This document shows, piece after piece, positions 48,101 through 57,900 of a DNA stretch of 64,000 bases. The stretch covers positions 416,656 to 480,655 of the forward strand of contig NW_020170396.1 of NCBI RefSeq assembly GCF_000524195.1, written 5' to 3'. Numbering within the stretch: position 1 is the stretch's first letter; the number at the start of each line of letters is the position of its first letter. Both the position numbers and the translations under genes were made by a program. The notes beneath the pieces are model-generated. The model made no database searches. It was given only the letters and a program-made list of their open reading frames with translations, and was not told the DNA's origin. This DNA is from Echinococcus granulosus. Taxonomy: Eukaryota > Platyhelminthes > Cestoda > Cyclophyllidea > Taeniidae.

Positions 48101-50589
48101 GATGTAAGGAGGAATAGGTGTAGAGCACGACGAGCTACTGGGATTACGTTTCTACAGATCACTAGGAACGTCTAATTGCTTTCGAAATTAATAGTATCGA
48201 AAAAAAAAGAGAATGGAAACGAGAAGAGGACTTACAGGAGGACCCCGTGCGCCTTGTTCACCAGAAGGACCAGAGACGCCGGGACGGCCAGGGACACCGT
48301 CTTCACCAGATTTACCAGGAAAACCACGTGGACCCTGGGGGCCCTGAGGTCCGGGCGCTCCCTCCTTTCCGTCTGGACCAGGATGGCCGATGGGGCCGGT
48401 TTTACCATCAGAACCGTCGGGCCCTGCAGGACCTGCTTCACCGCGCGGACCAGTACGTCCACGGGGACCCTGTCGTCCCGAAGCACCTGGCTGTCCAGGG
48501 CGACCGTCACTTCCAGGAGCTCCGGGAGCGCCTGGAGCACCTGGCGGACCCATTGCACCCTTCTGTCCGGCACGTCCGCGTGGACCACGTGGTCCAGTAG
48601 GACCCATTGGACCAGGTGGGCCTGGACGTATAATTAAAAGTTTGGGTGCTAGTAACTGCCAGTGACACCTATTCAAAAGGTGATCATTTAACAAGTTACA
48701 TACCAGTGGGGCCTCGAGGTCCGATAGGTCCAGGATGGCCTTGATTACCAGTGGGTCCAGGAGAGCCAACAGGTCCGGGGCTGCCGACTGGACCCTTCGG
48801 ACCGGCTTCTCCAGAAGCTCCAGCAGGACCAGAAACACCTCGTGGGCCCTGTGGACCCGGAGATCCTGCAAGACCTCGCAGTCCAGGCTCACCCTTTGGA
48901 CCTTGGGCCCCATCACGACCAGGCAACCCCTAGATTGGAGGAAAAGAAAACGACCAAGGTCACACCCTTCTTTATGCCAGTGGTTTATCACATTGGAAAA
49001 GTCAACTCACTTGAATGCCAGGGGCTCCAGGCTGGCCGGGTTTGCCGGCAATCCCAGGAGGTCCAGGAGGACCATTGGGACCACGTGGACCAGGGCCACC
49101 AGCTTCACCAGGAGCACCAGCAGGCCCCATCTCTCCTGGCTGTCCACCAATCCCAGAGNNNNNNNNNNNNNNNNNNNNNNNNNNNNNNNNNNNNNNNNNN
49201 NNNNNNNNNNNNNNNNNNNNNNNNNNNNNNNNNNNNNNNNNNNNNNNNNNNNNNNNNNCCAGAGGGTCCGACGGGACCGGGTGGACCGACCATTCCGTCG
49301 GCTCCGTCTGGACCACGGGGTCCTTGAGCTCCAACAGGTCCTGCTGGTCCTCGTGTTCCTCGTGGACCCGCACGACCACCCGGACCTTGGTGACCTGTCT
49401 CCCCACGCATACCCTCAGGTCCGTCACGACCCTGATCACCGCGCTCGCCCTTGGAACCCTGAGGACCCGTGGGGCCTTTTGCACCAGGGGGACCGGTTGG
49501 GCCCATGGGACCGGGCGGACCCATATCACCCTGCGGTCCAGGCAATCCGGGTTCTCCATCGCGGCCCATGCGTCCGTCGACTCCGGGTGGACCGGGTGGG
49601 CCGGGCGGGCCCTCAGGACCATTTGATCCTGCGGGGCCAGGCGGTCCCGGTGGCCCAGGTGGCCCCATTTCTCCGTCTAGACCCGGTGGTCCTTGGGGCC
49701 CGCGTTCCCCCTGAGGTCCGGCCTGTCCAGGGCGATACTGCGTGTCGCCGAATGGAGCTGGACCTTTCACACTCTACAACGTCATCAGAACTTGTAAATA
49801 TGGATACCTCTTGATTGGAGACAGAAAACAGTGGGATTATCACAGCAGGAAGTGACAACTCACACCACTTGCCGGTGCATTTTCATCTTGCCTTCTAACA
49901 CGAATCAGTTCTTCGTCTAAAAAGTGAAATACTAAGCAATTAAATAAATTCACTCTCTCATCTAGGACGTGGGTAATTAGCAGGCGCGACAGTCGACGTG
50001 AAAGCAATCTGGAGTGGTGAATAAAATAACCACTGTCATGCAGCTCCTACTCAAACAAAATAGTACATGCTTCCACCGTACCGGCTCTCGTCTACTTACC
50101 CCCTTTCTAAAGGCAACACAGAGTAAACGGGTCGTAAGTTTGTCTGATTGATTAAACAGCTACTGGGGGAACAAGCGTTCAGCATGGAAGTAGGAATGCA
50201 ATGATAACCTTCCTAATAAGGTGAATCAACACGGATTGGTGAGAAACAAGTAACTGAAAACGACACCGGTTTATAAGGTCGGTTTTCAAGGGTAAAATCA
50301 ACTTGAGTTAATAGAGAATGTTCCACTTACGTTGTTCGTTTTCTTCAAACGCCTCAATGGCTCACCTGGAAACGAAATTTGGAGAAGAGTTTAGAGACGC
50401 GTTTATCAAATTCAATGTTTGAGAATAACAAGAATAGTTAAAAGTCATTGTGGCATACAGACATATGGGAAAGGAATCTGAGCGAGATGGCTTTTTAGGA
50501 AGGAGGGATAGAGGCGACCTACCGAATGAAACGGTGACGAGAAGCAAGCAGGCGAGAGCCAGCAAACAGAGTCTTCGTGTAGACCCCAT
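45056..50589 (-). CDS. Fibrillar collagen A (procollagen alpha chain)
   Basis: This is a secreted structural chain that forms triple helices in the extracellular matrix. Exons: 50589-50523, 49916-49864, 49773-49011 (broken by a gap), 48929-48704, 48621-48236, 47923-47510, 47441-46746, 46666-45772, 45710-45355 and 45190-45056. Phases agree throughout, giving about 1,294 residues if the gap is closed by its 6-base overlap. The start [20 protein letters not shown] is a signal peptide. It is followed by a very short N-propeptide with RVRR, then [15 protein letters not shown], a 1018-residue Gly-X-Y helix with one imperfection, and a COLFI C-propeptide. That propeptide carries [31 protein letters not shown] and VGQVCFQ. 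It lacks a VWC or TSPN domain. The C-propeptide makes fibrillar type certain; clade assignment is not attempted. Confidence 0.93.
45355..45710 (-). CDS. Collagen A exon 9: COLFI domain core
   Basis: The exon enters in phase 1 to give [20 protein letters not shown], matching the family's YWIDPNQGCNLDAIKVFC, so the C3 Cys is replaced. C4 (VYC), C5 (KETC), C6 (TVSC) and C7 (SNTC) are present. DPN and the Asp before AI, which belong to the calcium site in the family, are kept. Confidence 0.93.
45772..46666 (-). CDS. Collagen A exon 8: end of helix and start of C-propeptide
   Basis: The exon holds 80 Gly-X-Y triplets ending [12 protein letters not shown]. The C-telopeptide ([19 protein letters not shown]) follows, then a weak coiled-coil region and [15 protein letters not shown]. 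The Cys of CRDL is C1 of the COLFI domain; the C2 position (normally KMCH) is occupied by AKSH. Confidence 0.95.
46746..47441 (-). CDS. Collagen A helix exon 7, with an imperfection
   Basis: The exon has 232 codons. After GKEGPPGFL the repeat breaks: the next residues are [10 protein letters not shown], then GPPGETG resumes. One triplet starts with Arg in place of Gly and one extra residue shifts register. The reading frame is open throughout and no splice pair could remove the segment. The donor is CACAG/GTAAAT. Confidence 0.92.
47510..47923 (-). CDS. Collagen A helix exon 6
   Basis: This 414-base exon (46 triplets) is uninterrupted, from [13 protein letters not shown] to [10 protein letters not shown]. 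The acceptor is CTTGTCCTTGCAG and the donor GCA/GTAAGT. Confidence 0.95.
48236..48621 (-). CDS. Collagen A helix exon 5
   Basis: The exon enters with GC to complete the split Gly and then runs 128 codons of unbroken Gly-X-Y from [12 protein letters not shown] to EQGARGPP. The donor is CCT/GTAAGT. Confidence 0.93.
48704..48929 (-). CDS. Collagen A helix exon 4
   Basis: The exon has 75 codons of uninterrupted Gly-X-Y ([16 protein letters not shown]...) and leaves after the first base of a Gly codon (ACTG/GTATGT). A split Gly codon is unusual for fibrillar collagen helix exons, which normally begin with an intact Gly codon. Confidence 0.93.
49011..49773 (-). CDS. Collagen A exon 3: N-telopeptide and start of helix, contains gap
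   Basis: The exon starts [15 protein letters not shown] and then enters Gly-X-Y repeats ([10 protein letters not shown]...). It is interrupted by 100 N at 49159-49258. Both flanks contain CCAGAG on the plus strand. Overlapping them gives [14 protein letters not shown] in perfect register, and the helix part becomes exactly 68 triplets. The donor is ATTCAA/GTGAGT. Confidence 0.9.
49159..49258. other. Assembly gap (100 N)
   Basis: A run of exactly 100 N is a conventional placeholder. Flanking bases on the plus strand end and begin with the same hexamer CCAGAG. Confidence 0.98.
49864..49916 (-). CDS. Collagen A exon 2: minimal N-propeptide
   Basis: The acceptor TTTCACTTTTTAG enters in phase 1 and fits exon 1 directly. 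It codes [17 protein letters not shown], with a furin-type RVRR. The donor is GGT/GTGAGT, phase 0. The whole N-propeptide is therefore about 20-35 residues with no globular domain. Confidence 0.7.
50523..50589 (-). CDS. Collagen A exon 1: signal peptide
   Basis: The ATG at 50589 opens [22 protein letters not shown], a basic n-region and hydrophobic core. I prefer it to the in-frame ATG 24 bases upstream because it gives a compact signal peptide. The donor is TTCG/GTAGGT, phase 1. Confidence 0.85.
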
Positions 50590-50824
50590 GCTGCTGCGTT
50601 CGCGTCTGCGCACTGTGCCACACGCTCACCCAGACGAGAGTAGTATCGCCAGTACTGGGAACCGACGGACGGGACGTGGAGCGACCAACCCCGATCGCAA
50701 CCAACTCGGTGCGTGTGCGCACTCCGGGTTCCGCGGCCCTCTGCACGGTGTCCCACTCCCAGCTTTTCGTGAGCGCGCACGCACGCACATACCTAAGCAC
50801 GCACTCTGGCTGGCGCAGGCTCAA

Positions 50825-50829
50825 CCAAT
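50825..50829 (+). promoter_or_regulatory. CCAAT box near collagen A
   Basis: CAACCAATGGG lies 236 bases upstream of the collagen A start codon. CCAAT elements work in both orientations and are common in bidirectional promoters. The motif is short, so it may be fortuitous. Confidence 0.3.
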
Positions 50830-51434
50830 GGGAGGTGCGCGTGCGGCTGCACGTCCGACGACGAAAGCAGGTTATGCCCAGTGGGCAGCATGGAAAGTAG
50901 GACGCTCATTTGCGCCCACGCCATGCAAAAATTGATCCATTATTCTGGCCATGCCGGTTCACTTTGTTGGTGGAGCGTTGTAGGCAATTCAATCCTATTT
51001 AGCCGCCTCACAAGCAGGCCTTTAATAGATGGGTTTTCACCCCTAGCAATCGTTTTGCTCAACTGGGCAGCTAAAGCCATTTCGGGTGTGTGAACAAGCT
51101 CATTTTATTGCTCAGTGGGTAAAATTAAGATAGTTTATTGCAGTATCGATAGTGCCGGTGATGTTGGAGGTAATGTCTCCCTGCTAGAAAATTAATTAAG
51201 CCTAAGTAGAAATACAGGACATTCACTTCAAAATGAACATTATCCTCATGAAAAGGCGGATCAGTACATGATCTAGCAGTAAAGTTTTGTGCTCTATGTA
51301 TGAGACGTTGGATACTGTGTGCCCCAAGCATTATCAAATTGACTGTGGGGAATCAGCAAAACCGGCGTCTAGTCAACCGCTAATTTTTGCCCGCCAAACG
51401 AATGACCACAATCCACTTGGCCTACTTTCACCTG

Positions 51435-51439
51435 ATTGG
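51435..51439 (-). promoter_or_regulatory. Inverted CCAAT box near collagen B
   Basis: CTGATTGGTGAG lies 290 bases upstream of the collagen B start codon. It is arranged inversely to the one near collagen A. Confidence 0.3.
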
Positions 51440-51724
51440 TGAGTCCAGCTGCGCCAATATGAACATTGATCAGAGCACTGTGCCGTGCCGTCACTGGTGC
51501 GCGTCAAGGATGTGGCTGGCGGGGTGCGCACCGCACCACGTCGTGCCCACTACACACAGTCATGCATGCGTGTGCACGCGCGCGGGCCTGATGAGGGGCG
51601 GTGGACGTGGGTGAGAGGTTGGTGCTGTCAAACAGAGAGTTGGTCCACTTCTTAACTGTGCGGACCGGACCATCCCCAGCTGCAGTAGGGGTTTGGAGAG
51701 GGATTTCCTACGCCCGACAGCATT

Positions 51725-51908
51725 ATGGCGGCTGAACCGTCCCATCGTGGAAAGGCGGCGGTCAGCGGCCGCGAAGAAAACTTTGGAAGATATTCACCAC
51801 CAAGCAGGAGGCGATGCGGACCTTTGCAGCGTCGTTGCCTCACCGTCACTCTGGCTTTACTTATTGTCCTCGCCTCCCTCCAATCCTCCCTTCTTGTTGC
51901 GGCTCAAC
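51725..51908 (+). CDS. Collagen B exon 1: signal peptide
   Basis: The ATG at 51725 (TTATGG context) opens an Arg-rich n-region of about 37 residues. The hydrophobic core [20 protein letters not shown] and AAQ follow. The n-region is long for a signal peptide, but no later ATG is in frame. The donor is CAAC/GTAAGT, phase 1. Confidence 0.75.
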
Positions 51909-54900
51909 GTAAGTTCACCCTCTTTTCATTATGCACTCCCTTACCTTCTTTGGTATAAAATCTGCTAATTGTAGGGCCATTTCAGTTATTTCATTGGAAA
52001 TTTATTGCACCATTTGGTTCGAAAATGAATCTTTATTGGCGAAAAATCCTGTAGGGTTAAGTGGATTTAAGCACAAATTTTTCTTGAACGTTATCCAGCC
52101 ACCAGCTCTGGTCGTTAGACTTGACATTTTGATCACCAAAAATGTGAAATATGGTAAATAGTTATTTTACTGGTAGGAAAGTCTAGGCTAGATTTAAGAT
52201 GAAATAGAGGAAGAAATTAGTGATAGGACTCACGAAACGCATAAGTGGGAAGGTCATTATATAAGACCTATAGAATATGGCACTAGGAGGCGCTGAAAAG
52301 GTTAAAGACTTTAATTCGTAAATTTCGGGGTTTCCTTGATGGACAAATAATTTTGATAGTCGCTAAACTAATGTGGTTTATAACTGGGGTAAAATTTCAG
52401 GTTACCTTTGGCAAAACAAGTTTAATTTATGGAGTTATGATGAAGGTTCTTTGTGCATTTTAAATGCGCAGAAGAGGGCCGGACATGCACACTGGAGGAT
52501 GGGAGAGTGTTGCAGCCGGGGGAGGTGATGAACCAGCCGCGCTCGTGCACAACCTGCGTCTGCAACGGTGACACTGGCGAGGTGGTCTGTGAGCGCCAGA
52601 CTTGCCCCGCTCTTGACTGCGGACCCGAGGGCACTCAGCCCGCCGAACCCGGCGAGTGCTGCCCTCGCTGCCGACGTAAGCCCTTTACTCGACCCTATTA
52701 CTACTACCTCACAGCGGTCCTTCGTTTTGGCTTAAAATCCCCTCTCCCCTCTGTCGACGCCTACTCCTGTCCTCCTCCATTCCCTTTGCCTTCTTCGTTA
52801 TCAGCGTTACGTATAGGCTTTCTTGTCTGATCCCGCACGCCATACTTGCGGATTGTGTTTTTTTATTATTGCATGTTAGCTGGTTGCGCCAAATCACGTC
52901 GCGGACAGATCGGTTGAGGTTGGAACGATGGGGCGGATGCAGGATCTCCTTGATATGAGATCATTTACACTTCTTTGACGTTCAAATGGGTGAAAACTGG
53001 TGGTGACTCGCACACTACTAAAGCTTAAAAGCCGTCCTTTTGGTAAAGGTCCTAGACAGCGGATGTGCCTTTAAATTAATCTCTCCAATCGTTATCTGCA
53101 AACCCTTCCAACCAAAATGTATCTAGGAGCAGAACCTCCGAAGGTTTAAATTTGGATTGCGGATATGTCGAGTCGAAGTTGGCTTTTTCCAATTACGATG
53201 GGAGTTCATGCCACCCGAAAAGAGACCTTCATCACGCCATTTAGGGATTTTTAACCTCTGGCGGTTCCTCTGTTATAGCGGTGAGGAAGTCTTCATCGCA
53301 AATTAGCAAAATGATCCGAGTTTTTTTCTGTTCAATTCTCATTATCTTAAAGTTGAAAACTATACCAGTCGCCATATACCCACATTTGAGTCTACCACTT
53401 TGTATCAACTGATCAATGTGGATTTTTCTTCACAATATCAGGTGAAAAACGCGAAGTAAGTCTACATTCGCATGAGCCTATGCTAACTCATATACATCTC
53501 GAGATTTGTTTGCTCCAATGCCTCACTAATGGTAGTTGGAAATGCATTTAATGTTGAGTTTGAATGAAACGGAAGTGATCGGAAGTGATTCATTGTTTGG
53601 CATGACGCATCAGTGGGGCAACTTGCATGCAGAGCTACCTATCCGATATGCTTACTTCAACCACTTTTTGATACACTCCGTCAGGTACGGACAACGCCCA
53701 CGAGCACAGCTCGCACCTACACCAGCGAGGTGACAACGACAACCACGTCGACAACTACCACCACTACGACTACCACGCCGCGTCCAACTACTACCACCAC
53801 CACACCAAAACCCACGCCACCGCCGATTATGGGCCCCCCGGGTCCCCCCGGTCCCCCAGGACCACCCGGACCTCCCGGTCCCCCTGGTGATCCCGGAATG
53901 GATGGCGAGCACGGCGTCCCTGGTCCACCCGGACCTCGTGGACCGGTAGGCTTCTCTTCTCGATTTCCTCCTTCAAAGTAAACCTGAAACGTCCATTTCT
54001 CGATCAAGAAAGCGTCGTTCCAGACATCTAAAACATCGTTTCGCCATATTGATAGCAAGTTTTGCACCAGTAGCAATAGCTGTTTCATTTGCATTCGGAG
54101 TTATTACTTTGAAGAAAAAGACTTCGATGAATGTGGATGTGAGATACTTAGCCTATTTCCTGCCTGTAATTTGAACAGGGTTGTTTGTGTCGAATGTAGT
54201 CCTGCCTCAAAAACCTTACTAACTGAAATTAAGCCCTTGGTTGCAAAATTTTTCGTTACTTCACCTCTCCGGACAAAAGCTATCCGTTTAGCAAACCTTT
54301 GTTGTTTTTAACCTTTGAAGTGACTCCATGGTGCTGAAAGTGCGTGCTCAGTGGAATGATGCAGCACCTTCTGAGATTGCACACTTACTATATGAAGTTG
54401 TAGGGCTTGAAGCCGATCAACAACTCTCGTTTATTCCTTCTCTTTAGCCACCTCCTGAACTGGAAGACTACTTAAAGCGTCAGCGCGCCATGACCAAAGG
54501 CCCCGATGCAAGAGAGGTTTCCGCCTACCAGGAACTTCAGCTTACTTCTGTGCGTATCCTTAAGTCGCACAAACAACTTCCCTTCCTGCAAAGAGCAATA
54601 ACACTGATATCCCTTTCTTTTCGTCTAACAGGGTCCTCCAGGAGAGCAAGGCGTTCAGGGTCCACCCGGTCCGATCGGCATTCCCGGCCCTCCGGGTCCA
54701 GTCGGGCCAGTGGGAGACATTGGCATGGCCGGTCCAATGGGCTCTCGAGGTCCACCCGGGCCCATGGGCGAGTTTGGCGCTGAGGGCGAGCCCGGTCGAA
54801 ACGGCGTCAAGGGTCCGCGTGGTCCAGTTGGCCCAGTCGGGCTTCCTGGTGATCCAGGATCCAAAGGACCCACAGGAATGCGTGGCGAGATCGGTGAACC

Positions 54901-57900
54901 TGGAAATCCCGGTCCTAAGGGTAAAGCCGGAGACCAGGGAAGAAAGGGTCCAACTGGACCCATGGGTCCCAAGGGTGCTATTGGTCTTCGTGGACCTCTG
55001 GGCAAGTCTGGACCCCGTGGCGTTTCAGGACCTCAAGGGCCCAGGGTAGGTGTACACTAATAAATGGAATTAGTATTCCCAATTTCCACTTCATAGTCAA
55101 TATTATGTCATCATTTTAGGGTATTGATGGACCTACTGGCGCTCAAGGTCCTGCTGGTGAGCGCGGTGAGCAGGGAATGATGGGTCCAATGGGCTTCCAA
55201 GGACCGGAAGGACCGAAGGGGACCCCAGGTCCGATCGGTCCCAAGGGAGAACCCGGCTTCCAGGGTCCACCCGGGGCTCGTGGTCTTCCAGGTCTCACTG
55301 GTCCGCCTGGAAAGCAAGGAAAAATGGGACCATCTGGTATCCGAGGTGTGAAGGGTGAGATCGGTTCTCGAGGTCGTATGGGACCTCTTGGAGGCATGGG
55401 TCCCCGAGGCTTCCCAGGCGCTGATGGTGAGGAGGGACCCCCAGGAGCAAAGGGTCCCGAAGGTGCTCAGGGTCTTCAGGGATCTCAGGGCCAGCCAGGT
55501 CCTGAAGGTCTCAAGGGTCCTCCTGGTGAACAAGGACCGCCTGGACCTCAGGGCCCTGCAGGCAAACGCGGACCTCGGGGAGACATTGGCCCGTCAGGAC
55601 CAAAGGGCTTTATTGGTCCTCGTGGATTGCCCGGATCCAGAGGTCCCCCCGGTCCTGAGGGCCCAGTTGGATCCATCGGTATGATTGGCGATGCCGGTCC
55701 TGTTGGACCTGTTGGACAAAAGGGGCACATTGGTGACCCTGGTCCCGCTGGTCCACGCGGTCGGACGGGCTTTAGGGTAAATCTTCCAGTCCCGCAGAAA
55801 ATTTGCTTAGTTTTCACTGTGGTCATGTTTTAAATGCATTGATTTTTTGGTTTCAGGGTCCACGTGGAAAACGTGGCGCTGAAGGTCCTGGTGGCGAGCC
55901 AGGTCCTAAGGTGAATTCAACTTCTCTGCTGGCACTTTTCCCTTTACATCCCAACCTCGACTTAATAACCCATCAAACCGTACTTCCCAAACTTGAACAG
56001 AGTGAACAAGCCAATGTTCGATATACATGTTTCATTCAGACTATCTCTATTCTCCAAATGGACAGACCAGTCAACTGTCGTCATGGTTCAAGTTATTAAC
56101 AACCATCTTATGCATTCTGAGTGATACAATGGGTTAGTACAAAATGATCCATCTAATTTTAGACCTCAAGTAAACCTTAAATCCGGATTTTAGTGGGTGT
56201 TAAATTAGTCACTTTCCAAAGCCAACCAATTTCCCATTAATCCCCATAGTATACATCTTTTTCGTATGTACTCAGGTATCTGCAATTACACCGATTTCCC
56301 TTCCAGGGTCCAGTAGGAGCTCCAGGCAAGCCGGGAATTGGTGGTCCCCAGGGCCCCCAGGGTCCAATAGGTCCGCAAGGAGCACAGGGAGCCCGTGGTC
56401 CGCCTGGCCCGATCGGTAAGACGGGAGAAGTGGGGCCCGTGGGTCAGCGTGGCCAGCAGGGTGACCGGGGTGCGCGAGGTGAGGCGGGTCCTGCCGGTCC
56501 CCATGGTCCACCTGGTGCCAAGGGGGCCCGCGGTCCTGGCGGCAAACGCGGTCCCATGGGGCCTGAAGGCCGAGCTGGACAGCAGGGACCTGAGGGAGGC
56601 ACGGGCAAACATGGTGACCCCGGAGCACCTGGTGAGGCTGGAGATGTGGGGCCCAGGGGTCCTGCGGTGAGTTGGCGACGGGGCATTTCATCTTTTCCTT
56701 GAAGGCTCCTGATTATATTTTTAGAAATGGCTATAATTATGCGGCGCCATAGGCGTAGTACCTACGTATTTCTGAGCACTTAATGAGGTAGTAGATTTAT
56801 TACCAACGCATGAAAAGCCTGGGCGATAAGTGGTTTAGGTGACGTGAAACCAACTCCATGCAGGCTAAAGTTTATAAGGTAGATGCTTCCTTTGAGAGTG
56901 TGGAAGGATTTTTCGTCAACACACTGAAGAGTTTAGAGACTAGCAGGATAGGTAACGTGAGCAGACCCCCGCACCACGAAAGTGGGGGGTGGTTTATGCT
57001 CATAAATGAGCAACCTACAAAGGTGTTGCCTGTTCGTATTATCATGGTCAGTTGTGCATAGATACTTTTTATTTTTAACGTAGGGTGAGCGCGGAGCGCC
57101 GGGTCCAATGGGGGCAATGGGCTCACTGGGTCCCCGTGGTGAACGTGGTCCTGCTGGTGACACCGGTCCGGATGGTCCAGCCGGTGAACGCGGGGAGAAG
57201 GGTGCGATGGGCGAAGTGGGCGCTATCGGTGTAGCTGGGCCACCTGGCAATACTGGGTACACTGGTCGTCGTGGACCTACCGGTTCTATCGGTCCAGTCG
57301 GTCCCCGTGGTGATCCCGGACCTCGTGGTCCCGCTGGCGAACGGGGTGATGACGGTCCAGTCGGACCCCAGGGTCCTCAAGGTCGTCCCGGACACAAAGG
57401 TCTTCCTGGTGGTCTGGGAAATCCTGGTGACGAAGGTATGCATGGTGATCAGGGCGAACAGGGTTCGATCGGTGAAATTGGTCCTCCCGGTCCCTCGGGA
57501 TCGCCGGGTGAAGTTGGCCCCAAGGGAATAAAGGGTGACAGAGGACGTCGTGGCCGACGCGGTGAAACTGGAGACGCTGGACCAGTTGGTCCCATCGGCC
57601 GACCGGGTCAGAAGGGCCTCCAGGGCATGCAGGGACGTGAAGGGGACCGTGGATTGCCAGGTGAGATCGGTGACATCGGTGAACCCGGTCCAATGGGTGA
57701 GAGCGGTCCAGCCGGTTCGACCGGTGAACCCGGATCCGTTGGTCTGCCTGGACCTGCAGGACCTTCTGGTCCTAAAGGTGAACCCGGTGATATAGGTCCA
57801 GTCGGTCCACCTGGTATTGATGGCGACCCTGGGGAAGATGGTCCTGAGGGTCCCAGAGGGATGCGCGGAGAAACCGGGCCCACTGTTAGTTTTGTGTTTT

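Larger units (their letters stand above)
50590..51724. promoter_or_regulatory. Putative bidirectional promoter between collagens A and B
   Basis: The 1,135 bases separate the divergent start codons. Both ends are GC/CpG-rich (about 50.6-50.9 and 51.45-51.7 kb) and the middle is AT-rich. CCAAT boxes occur at 50825-50829 and, inverted, at 51435-51439. I found no clear TATA box at a usual distance from either ATG. Shared regulation is inferred from geometry. Confidence 0.5.

Noticed and set aside
46746..49773. Collagen repeats as a CRISPR-like or satellite array
   Set aside because: The periodicity is 9 bases, translates to Gly-X-Y and lies in exons with splice sites; it is coding.
46028..49814. 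Long plus-strand open frames opposite collagen A (300 and 359 codons)
   Set aside because: They are antisense shadows of the GC-rich Gly-X-Y repeats. The 9-base periodicity keeps other frames open. They lack starts in context, splice logic and known domains.
50331..50365. A 35-base candidate exon for collagen A ([12 protein letters not shown])
   Set aside because: It has good splice sites, but it leaves in phase 0 while the next exon needs phase 1. Skipping it gives a consistent frame. It could be an alternative first-intron exon.
53613..53709. Extension of collagen B exon 3 upstream to the CCGTCAG acceptor
   Set aside because: It would need phase 0, but the VWC exon leaves in phase 1; the acceptor at 53709 keeps the frame.
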